From NCBI RefSeq assembly GCF_004363245.1, contig NZ_SNYV01000017.1, positions 360,345 through 424,344 on the forward strand: DNA of 64,000 nt. Reading direction: 5' to 3'. Under the pieces are notes generated by a model. That model searched no databases, was not told where the DNA came from, and saw nothing but the letters and a program-made list of their open reading frames with translations. This stretch comes from Sphingobacterium yanglingense (GTDB taxonomy: Bacteria > Bacteroidota > Bacteroidia > Sphingobacteriales > Sphingobacteriaceae). A program made the translations under genes and the position numbers. The stretch's first letter is position 1. Every line of letters begins with the position of its first letter. Positions 41,822 to 49,553 of this stretch are shown here, in pieces.

Positions 41822-43432
41822 ATGCTCAGTTTTGAAGAATTTTTTATAAAAAAGAAAATAGATCTTTTTGCATTGAAATCTGCAAACGAAGAGCTGTATC
41901 ATGAGTTTAGGGTACACTATAATTCAATGGGTGAAAAAAGTTTTGATCACTCTAAAAAATTCTGGTTTAATAAGCTCAGAAAAAGCTACTTATTAAGCGA
42001 GGAAATAGTTCCTACCTCAACAACTACCCGAGAAGAAAACACCTCTAAATCACCTGAATCGGTGAATAAAATTGCGCCTCCTACAGGCTTCAAACCAAGG
42101 TCTGTTGCAAAACCTTTGGTTAAGGCCAGCGAAGAAGAAGAGAAGCTACCACAACAGGTAGCCACACCTTCTGGATTCAAGCCTCGATTTAAAACAGGTA
42201 TGGCCAAAACAGCTGCTAACACAGCCGCTGAAGAAGTAGAAGAAAAGCCTCTAGAAGCTCCCACTGATCCGATAGAGAACATGACGGAAGTCAGCAATAA
42301 ACCTTCAGGATTCAAACCTCGGTTTAAGGCAGGCCTGACAAAAACAGCAACTACCACATCCGTAGAAGCAGAAGAAAAGCCTGTAGAAACTCCTACTGAT
42401 CCGATAGAGAATACAGCGGAGATCAGCAATAAACCTTCAGGATTCAAACCTCGGTTTAAAGCAGGAGTGACAAAAACAGCAACTACCACATCCGAAGAAG
42501 CAGAAGAAAAGCCTGTAGTAGCTCCCGCTGATCCGATAGAGAATACAGCGGAGATCAGCAATAAACCAACAGGATTCAAACCTCGGTTTAAAGCAGAAGT
42601 GACAAAAACAGCATCTACCACATCCGAAGAAGCAGAAGAAAAGCCTGTAGTAGCTCCCGCTGATCCGATAGAGAATACGACGGAGGTCAGCAATAAACCT
42701 TCAGGATTCAAACCTCGGTTTAAAGCAGGAGTGACAAAAACAGCATCTACCACATCCGAAGAAGCAGAAGAAAAGCCTGTAGTAGCTCCCGCTGATCCGA
42801 TAGAGAATACGACGGAGGTCAGCAATAAACCTTCAGGATTCAAACCTCGGTTTAAAGCAGGAGTGACAAAAACAGCATCTACCACATCCGAAGAAGCAGA
42901 AGAAAAGCCTGTAGTAGCTCCCGCTGATCCGATAGAGAATACGACGGAGGTCAGCAATAAACCTTCAGGATTCAAACCTCGGTTTAAGGCAGGTGTGACA
43001 AAAACAGCAACTACCACATCCGAAGAAGCAGAAGAAAAGCCTGTAGTAGCTCCCGCTGATCCGATAGAGAATACGACGGAGGTCAGCAATAAACCAACAG
43101 GATTCAAACCTCGGTTTAAGGCAGGTGTGACAAAAACAGCAACTACCACATCCGAAGAAGCAGAAGAAAAGCCTGTAGTAGCTCCCGCTGATCCGATAGA
43201 GAATACGACGGAGGTCAGCAATAAACCAACAGGATTCAAACCTCGGTTTAAGGCAGGTGTGACAAAAACAGCAACTACCACATCCGAAGAAGCAGAAGAA
43301 AAGCCTGTAGTAGCTCCCGCTGATCCGATAGAGAATACAGCGGAGATCAGCAATAAACCAACAGGATTCAAACCTCGGTTTAAAGCAGGAATGACTAAAA
43401 ACATTCCTCCTACGGATACCCCAAAGCAATAA
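41822..43432 (+). CDS. Unknown protein with conserved N-terminus and 44-residue GFKPRF repeats
   Basis: A TTG at 41786 opens the frame, but the ATG at 41822 begins the protein-like sequence M-L-S-F-E-E-F-F-I-K-K-K. Residues 1-60 are a helical, basic head (S-F-D-H-S-K-K-F-W-F-N-K-L-R-K-S) which is probably the functional domain. A linker with two degenerate G-F-K-P-R copies follows. From residue 158 come eight full 44-residue repeats (S-N-K-P-S/T-G-F-K-P-R-F-K-A-G-V-T-K-T...) and a partial ninth. The repeats are acidic-rich and disordered-looking, with no signal peptide or membrane helix. The gene sits between yebC and a DeoR regulator. The function is unknown. Confidence 0.7.
   Translation: MLSFEEFFIKKKIDLFALKSANEELYHEFRVHYNSMGEKSFDHSKKFWFNKLRKSYLLSEEIVPTSTTTREENTSKSPESVNKIAPPTGFKPRSVAKPLVKASEEEEKLPQQVATPSGFKPRFKTGMAKTAANTAAEEVEEKPLEAPTDPIENMTEVSNKPSGFKPRFKAGLTKTATTTSVEAEEKPVETPTDPIENTAEISNKPSGFKPRFKAGVTKTATTTSEEAEEKPVVAPADPIENTAEISNKPTGFKPRFKAEVTKTASTTSEEAEEKPVVAPADPIENTTEVSNKPSGFKPRFKAGVTKTASTTSEEAEEKPVVAPADPIENTTEVSNKPSGFKPRFKAGVTKTASTTSEEAEEKPVVAPADPIENTTEVSNKPSGFKPRFKAGVTKTATTTSEEAEEKPVVAPADPIENTTEVSNKPTGFKPRFKAGVTKTATTTSEEAEEKPVVAPADPIENTTEVSNKPTGFKPRFKAGVTKTATTTSEEAEEKPVVAPADPIENTAEISNKPTGFKPRFKAGMTKNIPPTDTPKQ
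42293..43432 (+). repeat. 132-bp in-frame tandem repeat (8 full copies plus a partial ninth)
   Basis: Units start at 42293, 42425, 42557, 42689, 42821, 42953, 43085, 43217 and 43349 (partial). Period is exactly 132 bp (44 codons). Adjacent copies are nearly identical in DNA, including synonymous positions; the copies from 42689 onward differ at only a few bases. This argues for recent expansion by slippage or recombination. The first copy (42293) and the degenerate sequence before it are older. Repeat number is likely to vary between strains. Confidence 0.92.
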
Positions 43433-43462
43433 ACAAGCAACCTTATATAATTCGCTAAAATT

Positions 43463-44206
43463 ATGTTAAAAGAAGAAAGACAGGCTTATATTGTCCATCA
43501 AATAAACCTTCACAACAAAGTATTATCATCCGATCTGAGCATACAACTAAATGTTTCAGAAGATACCATTCGCCGTGACCTGAATGAACTGGCCGAGAAT
43601 GGACAGGTCATCAAAGTATACGGTGGCGCACTATCAAAATCATTTCAATTTCCATTTCAAGAGGGAAATGTATACGCTAAAGAAGGTAAAAAAGAAATCG
43701 CAAGTAAAGCGCTTTCGTTGATTGCAAATGGCATGAGTGTGTTAATTGGCGGTGGGACAACTATGATTGAATTGGCTCGTCTTGTACCAAATGACCTACA
43801 GTGCACCTTTTTCACAATAAGTCCATTAGTAGCACTTGAACTGGCCGAAAAAGATAATATCGATGTTTTCTTGTTGGGAGGAAAATTGTCCCGCAACACG
43901 AATATTGTAACGGGATCACAAGTGGTGAACGAACTAGCTGACATTCGCGTTGACCTCTGTCTTCTGGGAACAAATAGTCTTTCTCTTGAAGAAGGAATCA
44001 CTGACTCCGATTGGGAGGTTGTACAGATCAAACGAGCAATGATCAAATGCTCTAAAAGTCTGGCTATCCTCAGTATCGCGGAGAAGCTTAATTCCAACCA
44101 AAAAATGCGGGTAGTTCCCCTTAAAGAGGTTACATACCTTATCACTGACCTCTCTCCAAGTGACAGGTCCTTAAAAGACTTTGCAAACAGTATTAAAGTA
44201 ATTTAA
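43463..44206 (+). CDS. DeoR/GlpR-family transcriptional regulator
   Basis: 247 residues. The N-terminal DeoR helix-turn-helix is clear (E-E-R-Q-A-Y-I-V-H-Q-I-N near 4, V-S-E-D-T-I-R-R-D-L-N-E-L near 30-42). The C-terminal sensor domain of about 75-230 has I-G-G-G-T-T-M-I-E-L-A and D-V-F-L-L-G-G-K-L-S, and probably binds a sugar phosphate. It precedes the flippase by 21 bp on the same strand and may regulate this cluster or a distant sugar locus. Confidence 0.92.
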   Translation: MLKEERQAYIVHQINLHNKVLSSDLSIQLNVSEDTIRRDLNELAENGQVIKVYGGALSKSFQFPFQEGNVYAKEGKKEIASKALSLIANGMSVLIGGGTTMIELARLVPNDLQCTFFTISPLVALELAEKDNIDVFLLGGKLSRNTNIVTGSQVVNELADIRVDLCLLGTNSLSLEEGITDSDWEVVQIKRAMIKCSKSLAILSIAEKLNSNQKMRVVPLKEVTYLITDLSPSDRSLKDFANSIKVI

Positions 44207-44227
44207 AATTAGCTATTATTATCATTA

Positions 44228-45700
44228 ATGAGTACTCAGGATGAGAGTGCAAATGGCTCGTTAAAGAGCAGGACAACCAAAGGCCTCGTCTGGAGCGGAC
44301 TTTCAAACGGTCTGCAACAGATACTTGGCGCGCTTTTCGGGATTGCATTGGCACGTATGTTAACTCCGTCGGATTATGGTATGATTGCGATGGTTACCAT
44401 ATTCTCCCTCATAGCGTCAGCCTTTCAAGAAAGTGGCTTTGTCAACGGGATAGCCAATAAATCTACAGTGGCTCACAGAGATTATAATGCCGTTTTTTGG
44501 TGTAGCATCAGTGTAGGAACGATCTTATATATACTGCTGTTTTTGTCTGCACCCCTGATAGCATCCTATTACGGCATTCCCGAACTTAAACCCTTATCGA
44601 GGTTAGTCTTTTTGGGGTTTTGGACTGGGAGCTTTGGCATTGCCCACAATGCATATCTGTTCCGCAACCTAATGGTCAAGGAAAGGGCTATCTCAACATT
44701 GACTGCAATTATTGTTTCTAATATTGTAGGGGTTATCCTTGCTTATCTAGGGTTTTCTTATTGGGGCATCGCTATACAGACAATCCTCTATGCCGCGACA
44801 ACTTCCGCCTTATTTTTTTATTTTTCAAAGTTCAGACCTTCTTTCAACATTGACTTTAAACCCATTCGAGAGATTATAGGATTCAGCAGCAAGATATTCA
44901 TTACCAATGTTTTTATACATCTCAACAACAATGTATACTCTTTAATCCTTGGAAAATTCTACAAGCCTGAGGATGTTGGAAATGTCAATCAGGCCATTAA
45001 ATGGAACCTGATGGGACAATCGGTAATCACAAATATGGTAAATAATGTGACACAACCTGTACTCCAAAAAATACAAACAGATCAAGATCGGCAGTTGCGT
45101 GTTTTTCGCAAAATACTAGCTTTCACTTCATTTATTGCATTTCCTTCTTTGTTTGGATTGGCCTTGGTGTCTAATGAATTTATCCTGATTGCATTAACAG
45201 CTAAATGGTCTGACAGCGCTGCTTACCTCCAACCCCTATGTATTGGTGGTGCTTTTTTAGTGGTATCGAACGTATTTGCAAACTTTATATTAAGCAAAGG
45301 AAAGTCTAACCTGTATATGTTCAGTATTCTTTCTTTTGGTATTCTACAGCTTCTGATTCTATTGGCGGCACATAGCTATAGCATTCTATTTATGCTACAG
45401 CTCACTGTATTACTTCAATTTTCCTGGATATTTGTTTGGCTCAGCCTTGCGAAACCATATATCAAATATTCTTTAAAAAATATGTTTCATGACATATTCT
45501 CATATGCGATATTAGCAGCTTTAGCAGCTTTAGTGGCTCACTTTGCGTTTTCTCTGATTACTAATATTTACCTCCGTTTTATTGTAGCAGTATTTACGAT
45601 GGGCGGGGCTTATATCGCATTAAACAAACTATTTTTGCCGGCGATACTGGACGAAGTTTTAGAATACGTGAAAAATATCAAACGCAAAAAGACTGTATGA
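44228..45700 (+). CDS. Wzx-like oligosaccharide flippase (MATE/polysaccharide export superfamily)
   Basis: 490 residues with about 12-14 hydrophobic helices, starting after a short hydrophilic head. The opening T-T-K-G-L-V-W-S-G-L-S-N-G-L-Q-Q-I-L-G-A-L-F-G-I-A-L-A-R-M-L-T-P is typical of O-antigen flippases, as is the D-Y-G-M-I-A-M-V segment. It should flip undecaprenyl-linked glycan units across the inner membrane. Its stop overlaps the next glycosyltransferase start by 4 bp, consistent with one surface-glycan operon. Substrate unknown. Confidence 0.9.
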   Translation: MSTQDESANGSLKSRTTKGLVWSGLSNGLQQILGALFGIALARMLTPSDYGMIAMVTIFSLIASAFQESGFVNGIANKSTVAHRDYNAVFWCSISVGTILYILLFLSAPLIASYYGIPELKPLSRLVFLGFWTGSFGIAHNAYLFRNLMVKERAISTLTAIIVSNIVGVILAYLGFSYWGIAIQTILYAATTSALFFYFSKFRPSFNIDFKPIREIIGFSSKIFITNVFIHLNNNVYSLILGKFYKPEDVGNVNQAIKWNLMGQSVITNMVNNVTQPVLQKIQTDQDRQLRVFRKILAFTSFIAFPSLFGLALVSNEFILIALTAKWSDSAAYLQPLCIGGAFLVVSNVFANFILSKGKSNLYMFSILSFGILQLLILLAAHSYSILFMLQLTVLLQFSWIFVWLSLAKPYIKYSLKNMFHDIFSYAILAALAALVAHFAFSLITNIYLRFIVAVFTMGGAYIALNKLFLPAILDEVLEYVKNIKRKKTV

Positions 45701-46569
45701 AAAGGGTCCTCACCATCATCGTAACCTACAATTTTGAACCTTGGCTGGATAAGTGTATTCAGAGCCTCCTTAGTTCAACCTACCCTAACGATGTCCTTAT
45801 ATTAGACAACAACTCTCAAGACACAACGGTACAATCTATAAAACAGCGTTATCCTTCCATACGTATGATTGCCAATTCGTCCAACCTTGGTTTTGGACGC
45901 GCGAATAATGTAGGACTTAATATTGCATTGAAAGAGGGCTACGATTTTGCTTTTTTGGTCAATCAGGATGCCTGGATCGCAAGCGATTGTTTAGAAAGAC
46001 TGATCGCTGGATGCCAAGATGAATTTGGTATTATCTCTCCCATGCATTTGGATGGAACCGAGCGTAAATTGGACAAGGGCTTTGCGGATTACATAAAGAA
46101 TGCCACGGAAAAAGATAATTATGGGGTAGTCCCATTTATTAATGCTGCTTTTTGGCTGTTACCAATTCACGTACTAAAAACCATAGGGGGGTTTTCTCCT
46201 ATTTTTTTTCATTATGGAGAGGATAAGGACTATGCTAATAGAATTAGGTATCATCAATTGAAAACGGCTTTTATAAAAGATGCCTTTGCATATCATGACC
46301 GCCAGAATCGCCCCTTTAAGAGAGAAGCATATTATAAAGGTGAATTTGTATATCATCTTACGGAGTACTGCAATATCAATTATAACTGCATGACCGCCTT
46401 TGGGAATTCTTTTGGGGCTAGTCTCAAAAAAGCTATTACCGCTGTGCTAAAACTAAACTTTAATGACGGGGGGGACTATTTTAAAATAGCTTGGCGGATT
46501 TTTTGCTTGACTCCTAATGTAATAAAAACACGAAGCTTTAATAAAAGAGCTGAACAAGCAATTCTGTAG
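45697..46569 (+). CDS. Family 2 glycosyltransferase
   Basis: 290 residues. GT-A fold with the N-terminal I-I-V-T-Y-N-F at 7-13, D-N-N-S-Q-D-T-T near 37-44 and N-L-G-F-G-R-A-N-N near 63-71. The later N-Q-D-A (near 89-92) takes the DxD metal-binding place. A rhamnosyltransferase-like G-E-D-K-D-Y-A-N-R segment sits near 176. It adds an unknown sugar on the cytoplasmic face. Translationally coupled to the flippase. Confidence 0.9.
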   Translation: MKRVLTIIVTYNFEPWLDKCIQSLLSSTYPNDVLILDNNSQDTTVQSIKQRYPSIRMIANSSNLGFGRANNVGLNIALKEGYDFAFLVNQDAWIASDCLERLIAGCQDEFGIISPMHLDGTERKLDKGFADYIKNATEKDNYGVVPFINAAFWLLPIHVLKTIGGFSPIFFHYGEDKDYANRIRYHQLKTAFIKDAFAYHDRQNRPFKREAYYKGEFVYHLTEYCNINYNCMTAFGNSFGASLKKAITAVLKLNFNDGGDYFKIAWRIFCLTPNVIKTRSFNKRAEQAIL

Positions 46570-46572
46570 CAT

Positions 46573-47481
46573 ATGGATATATTAGCACCTGTTATACTAT
46601 TCGTCTATAATAGACCGAAACACACGAAAAAGACGTTAGAGGCCTTAGAGAAAAGCATTGGTGCTTCTGAATCAAACATCTACATCTATTCAGACGGGGC
46701 AAAAAACGGAGAGGAAATCGAACATGTCAACGCTGTACGCGCTCTGATACGAGAGCCTTGGGATTTTAAAAGTATACATATCATCGAGAGATCCAAGAAC
46801 CTAGGACTTGCTACAAATATCATAAAGGGAGTTACGGAAGTAATCTCAAAACATGGCAGGGCGATTATACTAGAAGATGATCTGGAGATATCGGAATTCG
46901 GCTTGCAGTATTTCAATGATGCCCTTACCTGTTATGAAGAAGATGAACAGGTGATGGAGATCAGTGGTTATATGTATCCTGTCCAACATGCCGAACAACT
47001 GCCGGAAAGCTTCTTTTTTCGGGTGGCCAACAGTTGGGGATGGGCCACCTGGGACCGGGCATGGAAACACTTTGAAGCGGATATCGACAAACTGACTACC
47101 GACTTCTCGAAAGCTGACATCAAGCGATTTAGTATTGACCATAGCGAAAACTTCTGGAAGCAGGTAAAACAATTTAAGGCAGGAAAGATTAATTCTTGGG
47201 CAATCCGTTGGTATTTGTCTATTTTTAAACAAAACGGCCTGGCCCTCTATCCAAGGACATCCATGATCCAAAATATCGGAACGGATGGCTCTGGGACACA
47301 TTCGGATGCGGACTTGGCCTATAAAGTAACATTGGCGACTCAAAAAGTAACACAATTCCCAAAAGAAATAGCGGAACACAAAGAAGCTTACGAATCCATT
47401 AAGTACTTTTACAAGACCCGTAAGGGGTCTTTCGCAAAACGCGTGATTCGATATCTACGCAAACACTGGAATAAACGATAA
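46573..47481 (+). CDS. Glycosyltransferase (GT-A fold, S-W-G-W-A-T-W type)
   Basis: 302 residues. The N-terminal P-V-I-L-F-V-Y-N-R-P-K-H-T at 6-18, the donor region S-D-G-A-K-N near 40 and I-L-E-D-D-L-E-I-S near 96-104 (DxD-like) place it among GT-A transferases. A S-W-G-W-A-T-W-D-R-A-W motif near 153-163 is typical of a Bacteroidota subgroup whose sugar is not known. It starts 3 bp after the preceding stop, so it is in the same operon. Confidence 0.86.
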   Translation: MDILAPVILFVYNRPKHTKKTLEALEKSIGASESNIYIYSDGAKNGEEIEHVNAVRALIREPWDFKSIHIIERSKNLGLATNIIKGVTEVISKHGRAIILEDDLEISEFGLQYFNDALTCYEEDEQVMEISGYMYPVQHAEQLPESFFFRVANSWGWATWDRAWKHFEADIDKLTTDFSKADIKRFSIDHSENFWKQVKQFKAGKINSWAIRWYLSIFKQNGLALYPRTSMIQNIGTDGSGTHSDADLAYKVTLATQKVTQFPKEIAEHKEAYESIKYFYKTRKGSFAKRVIRYLRKHWNKR

Positions 47482-47489
47482 AAGAAACT

Positions 47490-48242
47490 GTGAATACTGT
47501 TAAAATATCCATAATCACGATTGTATACAATAATGTCCGGGACATTGCTCACACAATTTCTTCTGTACTACAGCAGTCGTATCCAAATATCGAATATATC
47601 ATTGTAGATGGAGCTTCTACCGACGGCACATTAGAGGTGATCCGTCGCTATGAGGATCGCATCGCCCATATTGTATCAGAGAAAGATAAAGGAATCTATG
47701 ATGCTATGAATAAGGGCCTTGCTTTAGCAACCGGGGATTATGTTCTTTTCTTGAACTCCGGAGATGAGCTCTATGATAAAGATACCATCCAATGTATTGT
47801 AGAAAAAGGCAAAGGTGCTGATATTATCTACGGAGAGACCAAGCTGGTGGACGAGCAACGTAACATCGTGGCCGATCGAAGACATAAAGCACCGGAGCAG
47901 TTTACCTGGAAATCATTCCGCTACGGGATGAATATCTGCCACCAGGCAATCTACATCAAAAGAGACATTACGTCGCCCTACGATCTCAACTATCAACTGA
48001 GCGCTGATATCGATTGGGTAATCCGTGCTGCAAAAAAAGCGAAATCGACCCAAAATGTACATCAATATGTGGCTAAATATCTCGTAGGTGGGATGTCTCA
48101 AAAACGGCATCGACAAAGCCTAAAAGAACGCTACGCAATATTCAAAAAACACTATGGAACGTTTGCTAATTGGTTCAATCACGGGGTCATCGCATTTCGA
48201 TTAATTAAATACAGAATTAAACATGGCAAAACAAGAGAATAA
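47490..48242 (+). CDS. Family 2 glycosyltransferase
   Basis: 250 residues from a GTG start (no ATG upstream in frame; 8 bp after the preceding stop). Standard GT2 motifs: I-S-I-I-T-I-V-Y-N-N at 6-15, Q-Q-S-Y-P-N-I-E-Y-I-I-V-D-G-A-S-T-D-G-T near 28-47 and E-K-D-K-G-I-Y-D-A-M-N-K-G near 63-75. The S-G-D-E metal site is near 90. The acceptor part carries C-H-Q-A-I-Y. It belongs to the surface-glycan operon, whose last gene (DUF3820) overlaps its end by 20 bp. Confidence 0.92.
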   Translation: MNTVKISIITIVYNNVRDIAHTISSVLQQSYPNIEYIIVDGASTDGTLEVIRRYEDRIAHIVSEKDKGIYDAMNKGLALATGDYVLFLNSGDELYDKDTIQCIVEKGKGADIIYGETKLVDEQRNIVADRRHKAPEQFTWKSFRYGMNICHQAIYIKRDITSPYDLNYQLSADIDWVIRAAKKAKSTQNVHQYVAKYLVGGMSQKRHRQSLKERYAIFKKHYGTFANWFNHGVIAFRLIKYRIKHGKTRE

Positions 48243-48459
48243 CGGTTTGAATCCAGAATTGCTCGTTGAGCTAGCAAACAGCAAAATGCCATATGGAAAA
48301 TATCAGGGCTGGACGTTGTATAAACTACCTGAACCGTATCTTGCTTGGTACCGACAAAAGGGGTTTCCTGCCGGAAGAATGGGTGTTTTATTAGCTACCC
48401 TATATGAAATTAAAGTCAATGGCTTAGAATACTTGTTACATCCTTTGGTTAAAAAGTGA
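48223..48459 (+). CDS. DUF3820-family small protein
   Basis: 78 residues. The core M-P-Y-G-K-Y-Q-G-W-T-L-Y-K-L-P-E-P-Y-L-A-W matches DUF3820, which is annotated in some genomes as a quorum-regulated virulence factor; the basis for that name is not visible here. No signal peptide, so it is probably cytoplasmic. Its start overlaps the preceding glycosyltransferase by 20 bp in another frame, so it rides on the same message. Confidence 0.85.
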   Translation: MAKQENNGLNPELLVELANSKMPYGKYQGWTLYKLPEPYLAWYRQKGFPAGRMGVLLATLYEIKVNGLEYLLHPLVKK

Positions 48460-48472
48460 CGAGCATCATTTT

Positions 48473-48499
48473 TTGGTTTCTCCGATTTAGTTAACTTTG
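48473..48499 (+). promoter_or_regulatory. Promoter upstream of trhO
   Basis: A -7 box TAACTTTG at 48492-48499, exact TANNTTTG, with TTG at 48473-48475 as the -33 element (16-bp spacer, slightly short). The trhO ATG follows 50 bp later. This separates trhO from the glycan operon. Confidence 0.55.
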
Positions 48500-48549
48500 C
48501 ATAATTAATTCAAACATTAAACGCCGTTTGCAGCGGTATCAATGCACAT

Positions 48550-49530
48550 ATGACAAAATATCAAACATTGCTGTACTACTGTTACAGCCCTATCGAAAAT
48601 GCGGAGCAATTTGCTTCAGATCACCTCGAATTTTGTAAATCACTTCATTTAGTCGGCCGTATCATCGTTGCTGACGAAGGGCTTAACGGTACCGTATCAG
48701 GCTCGCCTGAGGCTTGTAAGGCATATATGGATGCTATATATGCGGATGGTAGATTCAATCATACGGAATTTAAAATAGATGATGTCGATGAGCCATCATT
48801 TATCAAGATGCACTGTCGCTATAAACCTGAGATTGTCCATTCGGGATTACGTGACCCCAAAGAAATAGATCCGAACCAACAGACGGGCATTCATTTGGAA
48901 CCACAGGACTTTATGGAGATGAAAGACCGCGAAGATGTCGTTGTTCTGGATGTTCGTTCAAACTATGAGCATAATGTGGGAAAATTCAAAAATGCCGTCA
49001 CTTTGGACATTGAAAATTTCCGGGAGTTTCCAGAGAAAATAAAAGAACTTGAACAATACAAAGGCAAAAAAATCCTAACTTATTGTACCGGTGGTATCAA
49101 ATGTGAGAAAGCATCTGCCCTACTTTTAAAAGAAGGTTTTGAAGATGTATACCAATTACACGGTGGTATCATAAAATACGGCAAAGAAGCAGGAGGTAAG
49201 GATTTTGAAGGGAAGTGCTATGTCTTTGACAACCGAGTGACGGTTGAAGTAAATTCGACCAATCCTGTTGTAATATCTACTTGTAAGAATTGTGGTACGA
49301 CTACACCAAAGATGATCAACTGTGCCAACCCGACCTGTAATGAGCACTTTACGCAATGTGATTCCTGTGGCGAGAAGCTAGAAGGCTGTTGTTCCGAAGC
49401 CTGTATGGAAAGCCCTAATAAAAGAGAGTATGATGGAACGGGATACTATGTAAAAATCCCTCAGCCGGTGAACATTGAAAAAATATCCAAACGTAAGCAT
49501 AAAAATTTTGTCCCGAAAAGTCAAAGTTAA
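48550..49530 (+). CDS. trhO: tRNA uridine(34) hydroxylase (rhodanese family)
   Basis: Introduces the 5-hydroxyl on tRNA wobble uridine (prephenate-independent route). 326 residues: an N-terminal acylphosphatase-like part with V-A-D-E-G-L-N-G-T-V-S-G near 37-48, the rhodanese domain (about 115-210) with Y-C-T-G-G-I-K-C-E-K (catalytic Cys179), and a C-terminal cysteine-rich tail (C-K-N-C-G, C-A-N-P-T-C, C-D-S-C-G, C-C-S-E-A-C) that may bind zinc. It was formerly called YceA. It has its own promoter and terminator. Confidence 0.93.
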   Translation: MTKYQTLLYYCYSPIENAEQFASDHLEFCKSLHLVGRIIVADEGLNGTVSGSPEACKAYMDAIYADGRFNHTEFKIDDVDEPSFIKMHCRYKPEIVHSGLRDPKEIDPNQQTGIHLEPQDFMEMKDREDVVVLDVRSNYEHNVGKFKNAVTLDIENFREFPEKIKELEQYKGKKILTYCTGGIKCEKASALLLKEGFEDVYQLHGGIIKYGKEAGGKDFEGKCYVFDNRVTVEVNSTNPVVISTCKNCGTTTPKMINCANPTCNEHFTQCDSCGEKLEGCCSEACMESPNKREYDGTGYYVKIPQPVNIEKISKRKHKNFVPKSQS

Positions 49531-49552
49531 CGAAGCGAGTTTCCTCGCTTCG
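49531..49552. terminator. Shared terminator for two convergent genes
   Basis: A 9-bp perfect stem CGAAGCGAG / CTCGCTTCG with a TTTC loop. It begins directly after the trhO stop and ends 2 bp before the stop of the minus-strand T9SS gene, so one hairpin serves both. T-tracts are weak on either side. Confidence 0.75.
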
Positions 49553-49553
49553 T

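Noticed and set aside
41986..43440. A 484-codon open frame antisense to the GFKPRF repeat gene
   Set aside because: It is open only because the 132-bp unit lacks stops in that frame, so it repeats with the same period as the sense gene. The sense strand has a sensible start, a conserved-looking head and a better codon pattern.
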